From positions 1 through 8,193 of the forward strand of contig JANWHO010000137.1 in the NCBI GenBank assembly GCA_025450375.1: 8,193 nt of DNA. Direction: 5' to 3'. The DNA comes from Chloroflexota bacterium. GTDB lineage: Bacteria > Chloroflexota > UBA5177 > JANWHV01. The translations under genes and the position numbers were made by a program. Below the pieces are notes generated by a model, which saw nothing but the letters and a program-made list of their open reading frames with translations, ran no database searches and was not told the DNA's origin. Position 1 is the stretch's first letter, and the number at the start of each line of letters is the position of its first letter. Positions 1 through 5,844 of this stretch are shown here, in pieces.

Positions 1-840
1 CCCGAGGGGGCGGTGCTGCTCAGCATGCCTGCCTTTGACGGCGCCCAGTACGCCGGTGTGAAGCTGGTCTCCGTGCAACCGGCGAATACGGAACGGCATC
101 TCCCCGTGGTCCGGGGGACGTATCTCCTGTTTGACGGCGGGACCTGCGAGCCGCTGGCCCTGATGGGGGCCACGCGCTTGACCGCGATCCGCACCGGCGC
201 CTCTGGGGGCGTGGCCACCAAGCTGCTCGCTCTGCCCAACGCCGATCGGCTGGCCCTGATTGGCACTGGGGCCCAGGCGGTAACCCAGCTTCTGGCAGCC
301 CTGGCGGTACGGCCCATTCGGGATGTCTGGGTGTACAGCCGGAATCCCCATCATGTGGAGGAGTTTATCGCTCGCCTAACCCCTCGGGTCGAGGCGCGTT
401 TGCACGCGGCGAACTCGCCTGCCGAGGCGGTGCGCGGCGCGAACATCGTGGTCACGGCGACCAACTCCGCTACTCCGGTCTTTGCCGCCGAGGATATTCA
501 GCCGGGGACGCACATTACCGCCGTGGGCGCGTACATGGCCGCCATGCAGGAAGTGCCCGATACGACCGTGGCTCGCGCGGCGGTCTACGTGGACGCGATC
601 GACGCGGCCTGGCACGAGGCGGGCGATCTGGCCGGTCCCCTGGCTCGCGGGGTGATCGGGCGCGACCATGTGGTGGGGGAGCTGGGGGCGCTGGCGGCGG
701 GTGAGATCGTGGGCCGGCGTTCGGCGGAGCAGGTGACCTTCTTCAAGTCGGTTGGTCTGGCGGCCCAGGATCTGGTCTGCGCCGCCGCCGTCTACCGGCG
801 AGCCCTGGAGGTCGGCGCCGGTACCCACGCCTCATTGTAG
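1..840 (+). CDS. Ornithine cyclodeaminase / mu-crystallin family NAD(P)-dependent enzyme, 5' end outside the window
   Basis: The frame is open from base 1, so the gene begins upstream; 279 residues are visible and the family is usually about 310-350, so roughly 40-50 N-terminal residues are missing. The visible part reads GAVLLSMPAF, then GVKLVSV with the family's conserved Lys (visible residue 21), TAIRTGA with conserved Arg64, and a Rossmann dinucleotide-binding loop GTGAQA at 88-93. Near the C-terminus, YVDAIDAAWHEAGDL carries Asp198 at the place of the catalytic acid. Known members are cytosolic: ornithine cyclodeaminase (ornithine to proline plus ammonia), L-alanine dehydrogenase, and reductases of pyrroline-2-carboxylate or other ketimines. 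The sequence alone does not separate these, so no symbol is given. The TAG stop lies at the edge of the hairpin repeat that follows. The family assignment is firm; the substrate is open. Confidence 0.93.
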   Translation, partial: PEGAVLLSMPAFDGAQYAGVKLVSVQPANTERHLPVVRGTYLLFDGGTCEPLALMGATRLTAIRTGASGGVATKLLALPNADRLALIGTGAQAVTQLLAALAVRPIRDVWVYSRNPHHVEEFIARLTPRVEARLHAANSPAEAVRGANIVVTATNSATPVFAAEDIQPGTHITAVGAYMAAMQEVPDTTVARAAVYVDAIDAAWHEAGDLAGPLARGVIGRDHVVGELGALAAGEIVGRRSAEQVTFFKSVGLAAQDLVCAAAVYRRALEVGAGTHASL

Positions 841-870
841 CCCGGCGGGCGCACCGCTGTGCGCCCCTAC
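834..870. repeat. GC palindrome between two convergent genes; possible bidirectional terminator
   Basis: A perfect 8-bp stem, GGGCGCAC (847-854) with GTGCGCCC (859-866), closes on the 4-base loop CGCT. The ends read TTGTAGCCCGGC on the left and CCCCTAC on the right, so the opposite strand begins GTAGGGGCGCAC. It fills almost the whole gap between the cyclodeaminase-family gene and obg, and both of their TAG stops come from its edges. From memory it resembles the dispersed GTAGGGGCG-type intergenic palindromes found in many bacterial genomes; this was not searched. No T-tract follows on either strand, so it is not a classical intrinsic terminator, though the stem could protect or separate the two convergent transcripts. 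Confidence 0.7.
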
Positions 871-2219
871 CGACCTTCCTCCTCTTCCAGGAGCCGTGCC
901 TCGCGTTCCTTCCGGGTGAGCCGTCGAGAAGTTGGTACCTCAACTACGTTGCCCCAGGCCAGTTCGGCCTCGCCGATGAACACGGTGTCGCCATCGACCA
1001 CCCCGGCCTTCTCCAGGGCCTTGGAGACTCCGAAGAGGCGGAAGAGATCCTGCAGCCGATCCAGCGCCTCGTCGTTTCCCATATCCGTCATGGCGACCGC
1101 CCGTTCAGCCCGCCGGTTATGTACGCGGTAGCCGCCGCCACGCAAGCGCTCGATCCGCAGTTCCTCTATCTGCGGTGGGATGATGATCGTCTCCGGGATC
1201 GGGGTGACCACGGCGAGGCGGGCCCGCTCGGACTCCAGGATTTGGCGGGTCATCCGCAAAAGCGGTTCGATGCCTTGATTCGTGGCGGCGGAGATGGCGA
1301 ACACTGGGACATCGCGCGCGGTCAGCGCCGCCTCGATGATGGGCCAGTTCGCGCGCGCCTCGGGGAGATCCTGCTTATTAATCGCCACCACCTGGGGCCG
1401 CGTCAGCAGATCCGCGCTATGGAGAGCGAGTTCTTGATTGATCATTTCGATGCGGGCCAGCACTTCATCGGCGCTCCCATCCGCCCCGTCGGCCACATGG
1501 ATGAGCACGCTGGTTCTCTCGACATGGCGCAGGAAATCATGCCCCAGACCGAGACCCTCATGGGCCCCCTCGATCAGGCCGGGGAGGTCGGCGACCACAA
1601 AGCTATAATCGTCGCTTACCACCACCCCGAGGTTGGGGCTAAGGGTGGTAAAGGGATAGTCGGCGATTTTGGGCCGCGCGGCGCTAATGACCGAGAGGAG
1701 GGTTGATTTGCCGCCATTGGGAAGGCCCACGATTCCGACATCGGCGATCAGCTTGAGTTCGAGAATCAGGGTGCGCTCCTCCCCTGGCTCGCCCTTCTCG
1801 GCGATCCGCGGCGCCTGGTAGGTAGCGGTGGCGAAGTGGGTATTCCCCAGCCCGCCCCGGCCGCCGCGGGCCACCATCAATTTCTGGCCCGGCAGGGAAA
1901 GATCGCCCAGCACCGTCCCCGCTTCGTGGTCGTGGATGACCGTCCCGAGGGGCACCGGCACCAGGAGGTCGTTGCCGGCGCTCCCATGACGGGTGCGCTC
2001 CCCCCCATTGCCCCCATGTTCGGCCCGGAAATGTCGTTGATTGACATAGCGGAACAGGGTATTCAGTCCAGGATCGGCCACCGCATAGACGCTTCCGCCT
2101 CGGCCGCCGTCTCCTCCGTCAGGACCGCCCCTGGGTACGAACTTCTCGCGTCGAAAGTGCAACGATCCCGCGCCACCGGTTCCGGAGCGGACAAAGATCT
2201 TTACCTGGTCACTGAACAC
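867..2219 (-). CDS. obg: Obg/CgtA GTPase with C-terminal OCT domain
   Basis: This 450-residue essential-type GTPase of the Obg family acts in large ribosomal subunit assembly and stress control. Residues 1-158 form the glycine-rich Obg fold (for example GGPDGGDGGRGGSV and ARGGRGGLGN). The G domain follows: P-loop GLPNGGKST at 165-173, switch I FTTLSPNLG near 190-198, DLPGLIEGAHEGLGLG from 211, NKQD at 281-284 and SAA at 310-312. The OCT domain covers about 355-422 (YRVHNRRAERAVAMTD, then DGDTVFIGEAELAW). A charged tail rich in Arg and Glu ends the protein. The start is GTG at 2219, matching the usual MFxDxVKIFV opening, with GGAG four bases upstream (2227-2224). It overlaps the upstream roadblock gene by 11 bases, which points to translational coupling. 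All GTPase motifs are intact. The OCT domain is typical of Firmicutes, Actinobacteria, Chloroflexota and Deinococcota and is absent from E. coli ObgE. Confidence 0.98.
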   Translation of the reverse strand: MFSDQVKIFVRSGTGGAGSLHFRREKFVPRGGPDGGDGGRGGSVYAVADPGLNTLFRYVNQRHFRAEHGGNGGERTRHGSAGNDLLVPVPLGTVIHDHEAGTVLGDLSLPGQKLMVARGGRGGLGNTHFATATYQAPRIAEKGEPGEERTLILELKLIADVGIVGLPNGGKSTLLSVISAARPKIADYPFTTLSPNLGVVVSDDYSFVVADLPGLIEGAHEGLGLGHDFLRHVERTSVLIHVADGADGSADEVLARIEMINQELALHSADLLTRPQVVAINKQDLPEARANWPIIEAALTARDVPVFAISAATNQGIEPLLRMTRQILESERARLAVVTPIPETIIIPPQIEELRIERLRGGGYRVHNRRAERAVAMTDMGNDEALDRLQDLFRLFGVSKALEKAGVVDGDTVFIGEAELAWGNVVEVPTSRRLTRKEREARLLEEEEGR

Positions 2220-4119
2220 TGGACTCCATCAGCAAAGTGCGCAAACTGCTCACCGGCTTCTTCACTTGCCGGCGCAACATACCAAGGCGGGCCGGATTAC
2301 CTAGCAGAACCGCGAGCACCGCCCCATTATAGAGTGGTGATAGGACCATGACCCCCAGCCCCGATTCCACCGTGATCCCTTCAATGTCGCCCAGATCGCG
2401 CCGACGCGCTTCCAGGGTTGCCATGGCGATCACCTCGGCAAGGTGGCGGTTGGTCCGGGACTCTCCCGTTTCCGCTCCTGACTCCAGCATAACCGATCCG
2501 TCGGCTGCCATCAGTTTGACGAAAAGCACATCCGGCTGCCCCGCGACCTCTCCGACCAAATGACGGGCCTGCTCTTCCTGGGCCGGCGACAAATCGGTGA
2601 AGCCCGAAAGGGGCATGGTGCCTAGATCCTCGTCATCGAAGCCCGAGTATTCCTGAAGATCGGCGCTTTCCAGATGATCGTCGCGGGCCGGTCCCGGCTC
2701 GGGCTCCGGCCGCGGTTCGGACGGATATTCGGTGATCGGCATGGAAAAGGAAGAACCCGCCGCGTCCTCGCTTGGGGGGATCATCTGGGTAAAGGTTGAA
2801 GACAGGACGGCGCCGTCATCCACCAGTTCCGCCGTCGAGAAGACATGAGTTTCAAAACCCGCGTCGGGCAGGTCAAAGTCATCCATCAGCCGAGTGGCGT
2901 CCAGGTCGATGTCTTGCTCGGCCGACTGTGGGCGGACGGGCTGCCCCGGACTCACAATCAGCCTCTCGCTGGCGGGGTAGGCGCTTGGCGGATTCAGGCG
3001 GGCACTGCCGGCCGCGGGATCGGGTTTGAGCGCGCGCAACTCCAGGAGTCCCGCGCTGAAAGGAGTAGCGCCCAGAGGACCAGCGGCGCCGAGGGCGGGA
3101 AGGGGTCCGGTGCCCATCTTCGGTTTGAGGGTGCCGGCGACCAGATCGGCTCCGAAACTGCTTGAAGGCGGCAGGGCGGCCAATGGACCAGCCTCGCCGC
3201 GGAGAATGGCCCGGATGTCCAGGGCCGGGGGTTGCTGTCCGGTCCTGGCCCCATTCGCCGTTGTCCCGGGCAACTCATTCCGCCGCCCGGACACCTCACG
3301 GGAGGCCGCGCCGGCTGATCCGACGGGCCCACCTGGAAGGGGATTGCTAAAGCTGAAACCTGATTCGGAAGTTCGGGCCGGGCTGCCGGAGGTCGAACCA
3401 GGCACGTTCCAGGGCTCGACCGCGGGTAAACGGGGCTCGGGATTCGAAAACATCTGATCCGGTCGGGGAAGACCGTGGGCTACGGTCCCCGGCAGTTCCG
3501 GCCGCTTTCCTCCACGGGTAAGGTCCGGCGGCGGTGGCTCGACCAGCCGTTGGGAGCCGCTAAATCGAGCAGCCAGGGGGTCGATAGCGTTGCCGCGAGG
3601 GGGCGTACCCGGCTCGGTGCTTGCCACGCGGCCCAGGGCGTTGCCGGGAAGAGCCGGCCGACCACTGATCGGCGCCTCGGCGCTCCTCTCGAGCGTGGAA
3701 CCCGGCAGTGCCGGCCGTTTGGTCTGATCCATGGAGGGGAATAGCGGCTCGATCGTTCGGGCGGCGGAGCCCCCGGCCAGCGCGGATCGATCCGCCGAAT
3801 CGGCAAGTCGCGCGGCCCCGCTCCGGGAGTCTGCCGTGATGGGAGCCTCGGAATCCGGAGCCACGGACGGGCGGATCATCCCTGGGGCCGGGCGCTCCGC
3901 TCGCGGCGCCGGAGCCGCTTCCAGGGAAAAGGGAGATGCCATCGTCAGCCGGCGAAGCCGATCATCCAGGTCGGCCGTCGCCGCGTCATCCTCCCTCTTC
4001 GCGGTTGGGCGACTCAGGCGTGGCGCTCGCAAGGCGGTGAGGACGCTCAGGATCAGAACCAGGCCGACCACCATGCCGGCAGCCAAGAGGATGTTGACAA
4101 TCTGCATCGTAAGGATCAA
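2209..4119 (-). CDS. Membrane-anchored protein with long disordered linker and C-terminal Roadblock/LC7-like domain
   Basis: The 636-residue protein has no family name I recognise over its full length. Residues about 5-30 are one hydrophobic segment (IVNILLAAGMVVGLVLILSV) followed by Arg/Lys-rich sequence, which predicts a signal anchor with the rest of the protein in the cytoplasm. Residues about 45-500 are low-complexity, rich in Pro, Ala, Gly and Ser, with four copies of R(P/N)(A/E)LPG at about 134-140, 153-159, 205-211 and 279-285, then an acidic stretch. The last 125 residues match the Roadblock/LC7 pattern: helix, DVLFVKLMAADGSVMLESG hairpin, helix NRHLAEVIAMATLEARR, strands GITVESGLGVMVLSPL and GAVLAVLL, then a final helix. 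The frame is open up to TTG 4140, but AGGAGGAGG at 4134-4126 sits 6 bases before TTG 4119, so 4119 is chosen; ATG 4107 is too far from it. Its end overlaps obg by 11 bases. The domain call rests on pattern reading, not a profile search. Confidence 0.82.
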   Translation of the reverse strand: MILTMQIVNILLAAGMVVGLVLILSVLTALRAPRLSRPTAKREDDAATADLDDRLRRLTMASPFSLEAAPAPRAERPAPGMIRPSVAPDSEAPITADSRSGAARLADSADRSALAGGSAARTIEPLFPSMDQTKRPALPGSTLERSAEAPISGRPALPGNALGRVASTEPGTPPRGNAIDPLAARFSGSQRLVEPPPPDLTRGGKRPELPGTVAHGLPRPDQMFSNPEPRLPAVEPWNVPGSTSGSPARTSESGFSFSNPLPGGPVGSAGAASREVSGRRNELPGTTANGARTGQQPPALDIRAILRGEAGPLAALPPSSSFGADLVAGTLKPKMGTGPLPALGAAGPLGATPFSAGLLELRALKPDPAAGSARLNPPSAYPASERLIVSPGQPVRPQSAEQDIDLDATRLMDDFDLPDAGFETHVFSTAELVDDGAVLSSTFTQMIPPSEDAAGSSFSMPITEYPSEPRPEPEPGPARDDHLESADLQEYSGFDDEDLGTMPLSGFTDLSPAQEEQARHLVGEVAGQPDVLFVKLMAADGSVMLESGAETGESRTNRHLAEVIAMATLEARRRDLGDIEGITVESGLGVMVLSPLYNGAVLAVLLGNPARLGMLRRQVKKPVSSLRTLLMESSVQ

Positions 4120-4125
4120 GGAGTA

Positions 4126-4134
4126 CCTCCTCCT
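4126..4134 (-). promoter_or_regulatory. Strong Shine-Dalgarno AGGAGGAGG that sets the roadblock gene start
   Basis: On the minus strand AGGAGGAGG is followed by the six bases TACTCC and then TTG (4119-4117), ideal spacing. It lies inside the longer open frame that would begin at TTG 4140. This argues that the first seven codons of that longer frame, including an Arg run, are untranslated leader. Confidence 0.8.
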
Positions 4135-4159
4135 GGCCAAAGTTCGCTAATGTGGCTGC

Positions 4160-4168
4160 ATTGTAGCA
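4160..4168 (-). promoter_or_regulatory. Extended -10 promoter for the roadblock-obg pair
   Basis: The minus strand reads TGCTACAAT, an extended -10 (TGn plus TACAAT, five of six to TATAAT). Transcription would begin near 4153, leaving a leader of about 34 bases before TTG 4119. No good -35 is seen at 17 bases, as is common for extended -10 promoters. It lies in the 92-base gap after the radical SAM gene, so roadblock and obg could be transcribed apart from that gene as well as by read-through. The same bases also form part of a TGTAG-edged weak hairpin, which lowers confidence. Confidence 0.5.
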
Positions 4169-4211
4169 CGGGACTTTCGTGAGAGTAAGCGGGGAAAGCT
4201 ACCCAAAATGG

Positions 4212-5465
4212 CTACTCGGGTTCAGGCATCCAGGCATGAGTGGCGACTCGCGCCCCCGTCTCGCGCAGAGCGCCGACCAGGGCTGGGATGCCCAATTCCC
4301 GGCCCCGAGGGGCCGGGACTGCCGCTCCGAGCATTTCGCGATCGATATTCAAGGTCCGCACTTGCACCTCATGCACCCCCTCGACCCGAATCATGTCCAC
4401 CAGGGCCTCCACCTCTTCCTCGGTATCCGTATAGCCGGGAAAGGTCAAAAGATTGATCGCCACACGCAGGCCGGCATCGGCGCAGAGGCGGATCGAGCGT
4501 CGAACATCCGCCGCTGTATAGCCTCTCGGCTGATAATAGGCCGTATAGTTTGCCTCCACGGCCGAGAACGTACTGACGCGGACGCGGTCCAGCCCCGCGT
4601 CGATCAGGGCCGCCAACCCTTTGGTGTGCCAGGCATTGGTATTGATATTGACCACGCCCGCCCGTGGATGCGCCGCCGGCAACTGCTCGCGAATCATCCT
4701 CACGGCCTGGGCCAGAACCCGCCAGCGGTTGAGCGGATCGCCTTCGCACCCCTGGCCGAAGCTGATCATGCGCCCCGGTCCGCCCGAAAGATGACTGATC
4801 GCCAGATTGGCCAGTGCTTGGGCGCTGGGAGTAATAGTCAGGCGCTGCTGGGGCGAGGGCACGTCACCCAGTTGCTCGGAGATGCAGCCCACGCACTGCG
4901 CCGAGCAGGTCGGCGACGCGGGGAGCGCGCCCTCCCAGCGTTCATAGAAGATGTTCTGAGCCGTGTAGCAGCGGTATTCCAGGGCGCACCGGGCCAGTTG
5001 CGCCAGCAGCCCATTGTCCGGCTCCCGCTCGATACGCCCGCGCACTCGTCCCTCAAGATCCGGGGTGCTATAGTCGGCCGGATTCCAGGTGCCGGGGGCG
5101 TCGATGGGGATGTAGGCGGCGTGGACCTCTTCCCCCACGGCGGCGACGGCGGCGTAGCCGAATAAGGGCAGAGCTTCGGTGCCCGCTCGTTTCTGGTAGG
5201 CGGGGAGCAGCAGGCGGGCATAGCCGGTGGGCAGCAGGGCCCCAACCGCCAGATCCTGGCCGGGCCGGAGCGTACGCTTCACCCCCCGCGCGTCGTAGCC
5301 CTGAGCCGTGCAGCCCGGCATCTGACACAGGGTAGAGCCGGGAGGCAAGGGGCGAAGCGCGGTGAGCGGAGTGGCCGTCTGGAACGATTGCCCCGCTGGA
5401 CGAAGGGTCGGGTGCTCCAGAAGCGTCCCATCCGGGCGGGCGTACAATAACCGGGCGTGTGGCAT
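4212..5465 (-). CDS. Radical SAM protein of unknown function
   Basis: The 417-residue protein carries the [4Fe-4S]-binding motif C187-SAQ-C191-VG-C194 (CX3CX2C), preceded by YERWEGALPASPT. SFGQGCEGDPL at 235-245 occupies the place of the GGE/GEP SAM-binding strand, and VVNINTNAWHTKGLAALIDAGLDRVRVS-type barrel strands follow, with AINLLTFPGYTDTEEEVEAL further on (given here as two separate segments). Such enzymes cleave S-adenosylmethionine to a 5'-deoxyadenosyl radical in the cytoplasm; the substrate here is unknown. An N-terminal region of about 180 residues precedes the cluster and holds two further Cys pairs, C47/C52 and C160/C166. The frame is open back to 5642, but ATG 5465 is chosen because longer forms would run across the divergent gatC and the extra residues look non-coding. 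No ribosome-binding site precedes ATG 5465; a TATTAT box ends seven bases before it, suggesting a leaderless message. It is first in the leftward block and divergent from gatCAB. Confidence 0.88.
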   Translation of the reverse strand: MPHARLLYARPDGTLLEHPTLRPAGQSFQTATPLTALRPLPPGSTLCQMPGCTAQGYDARGVKRTLRPGQDLAVGALLPTGYARLLLPAYQKRAGTEALPLFGYAAVAAVGEEVHAAYIPIDAPGTWNPADYSTPDLEGRVRGRIEREPDNGLLAQLARCALEYRCYTAQNIFYERWEGALPASPTCSAQCVGCISEQLGDVPSPQQRLTITPSAQALANLAISHLSGGPGRMISFGQGCEGDPLNRWRVLAQAVRMIREQLPAAHPRAGVVNINTNAWHTKGLAALIDAGLDRVRVSTFSAVEANYTAYYQPRGYTAADVRRSIRLCADAGLRVAINLLTFPGYTDTEEEVEALVDMIRVEGVHEVQVRTLNIDREMLGAAVPAPRGRELGIPALVGALRETGARVATHAWMPEPE

Positions 5466-5468
5466 GAA

Positions 5469-5477
5469 TGGTATAAT
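5469..5477 (+). promoter_or_regulatory. gatC: Extended -10 promoter for gatCAB
   Basis: The plus strand reads TGGTATAAT, a full-consensus extended -10 (TGn TATAAT) with TATAAT at 5472-5477. Transcription would begin near 5484, giving a leader of about 75 bases before gatC. No convincing -35 hexamer is present at 16-18 bases. It lies just outside the radical SAM start and overlaps the opposing -10 of that gene. Confidence 0.65.
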
Positions 5478-5478
5478 A
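5473..5478 (-). promoter_or_regulatory. TATTAT -10 for a probably leaderless radical SAM transcript
   Basis: On the minus strand TATTAT (five of six to consensus) ends seven bases before ATG 5465. With normal initiation 6-7 bases after the -10, the message would start at or next to the start codon. The lack of any Shine-Dalgarno at usable distance (the nearest GGAG is 17 bases away) fits. The TANNNT-then-start arrangement is known from leaderless genes in Deinococcus and Actinobacteria. Confidence 0.5.
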
Positions 5479-5502
5479 CTGTCTCCGTGAACATGGGGAC
5501 AG
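5479..5502. promoter_or_regulatory. Dyad symmetry over the gatC transcription start; possible operator or leader hairpin
   Basis: CTGTCTCC (5479-5486) and GGGGACAG (5495-5502) are inverted repeats around the 8-base centre GTGAACAT, with one mismatch that becomes G-U in RNA. The dyad begins right after the plus-strand -10, covers the predicted start at about 5484, and falls inside the spacer region of the opposite promoter. It could be a regulator site controlling both directions, or a 5' leader hairpin of the gat message. No known regulator consensus is recognised. Confidence 0.4.
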
Positions 5503-5547
5503 ACAGCAGTAGCCGGTGGGCCCGCGGGTTCGGGATCGCCGACGTGC

Positions 5548-5553
5548 GGGGAG
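5548..5553 (+). promoter_or_regulatory. gatC: Shine-Dalgarno GGGGAG deciding the gatC start
   Basis: GGGGAG is followed by six bases and then TTG at 5560. This spacing, plus the family's usual MITRxDV opening, favours TTG 5560 over the in-frame TTG 5554, which would directly abut the Shine-Dalgarno. Confidence 0.7.
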
Positions 5554-5559
5554 TTGGGG

Positions 5560-5844
5560 TTGATCACGCGCGACGATGTCAGGAAGGTGGCGGCGCTGGC
5601 TCGCCTGGAACTGAGTGACGGCGAAGTGGAGCGAATGGCCATCGAACTCGGGGGTATTCTCGATCATATCGCCGCCCTCTCGGAGTTGAAGACGGATCAC
5701 ATCAGCCCTACGTCACAGGTGCTCGACCTCAGCAACGTGCTCCGCGACGACGTGGTGCGTCCCTCGCTGCCCGTGGAGGCCGTGCTCGCCAACGCGCCGG
5801 ATCGCGACGAGCAGTCGTTCCGGGTGAGGGCGGTTCTGGAGTGA
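5560..5844 (+). CDS. gatC: Aspartyl/glutamyl-tRNA amidotransferase subunit C
   Basis: The 94-residue protein is the small subunit of the GatCAB amidotransferase. It wraps around GatA and bridges it to GatB, stabilising the complex rather than catalysing. The N-terminus MITRDDVRKVAALARLELSD is the typical helical opening, followed by a central LGGILDHIAALSELKTD helix and a C-terminal extended tail with the conserved LRDDVVRPSLPVEAVLANAP stretch. Length fits the usual 93-100 residues. TTG 5560 is chosen from the GGGGAG six bases upstream and from the family's N-terminus. It is the first gene of the operon, under the extended -10 at 5469-5477, and its stop TGA overlaps the gatA GTG by four bases. 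Confidence 0.95.
   Translation: MITRDDVRKVAALARLELSDGEVERMAIELGGILDHIAALSELKTDHISPTSQVLDLSNVLRDDVVRPSLPVEAVLANAPDRDEQSFRVRAVLE

Noticed and set aside
376..828. A 150-codon minus-strand frame opposite the cyclodeaminase-family gene
   Set aside because: It is antisense to conserved motifs and rich in Arg, Gly and His with no recognisable family.
841..866. Classical rho-independent terminator between the convergent genes
   Set aside because: The stem is excellent but no T-tract follows on either strand, so it is listed as a palindromic repeat with only a possible termination role.
1119..1706. A 195-codon open frame on the plus strand opposite obg
   Set aside because: It is antisense to the invariant GTPase motifs of obg, with no recognisable family in its translation.
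1836..2351. A 171-codon plus-strand frame spanning the obg start and the end of the roadblock gene
   Set aside because: It crosses two well-supported genes on the other strand and shows no domain.
2845..3457. Several plus-strand frames opposite the roadblock protein's linker
   Set aside because: These arise from the low-complexity GC-rich linker. I considered whether the linker itself was the shadow, but the anchor, roadblock domain, start signal and obg overlap all support the minus strand.
4190..4206. GGGAAAGCTACCC as a terminator stem for the radical SAM gene
   Set aside because: Only three G-C pairs form before mismatches; this is too weak to call.
4179..5165. A 328-codon open frame on the plus strand, opposite the radical SAM gene
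   Set aside because: It is fully antisense to a gene with clear motifs, its translation shows no recognisable fold and is rich in His, Arg and Gly as GC-rich shadow frames are, and it has no convincing ribosome-binding site.
5518..5534. Short palindromes GGGCCC and CCCGCGGG in the gatC leader
   Set aside because: Such short GC palindromes are expected by chance at this base composition, and they do not mask the gatC ribosome-binding site.
5466..5642. A 59-codon N-terminal extension of the radical SAM protein
   Set aside because: It would overlap gatC and both promoters on the other strand, and its Ser/Arg/Pro-rich sequence looks like non-coding translation.
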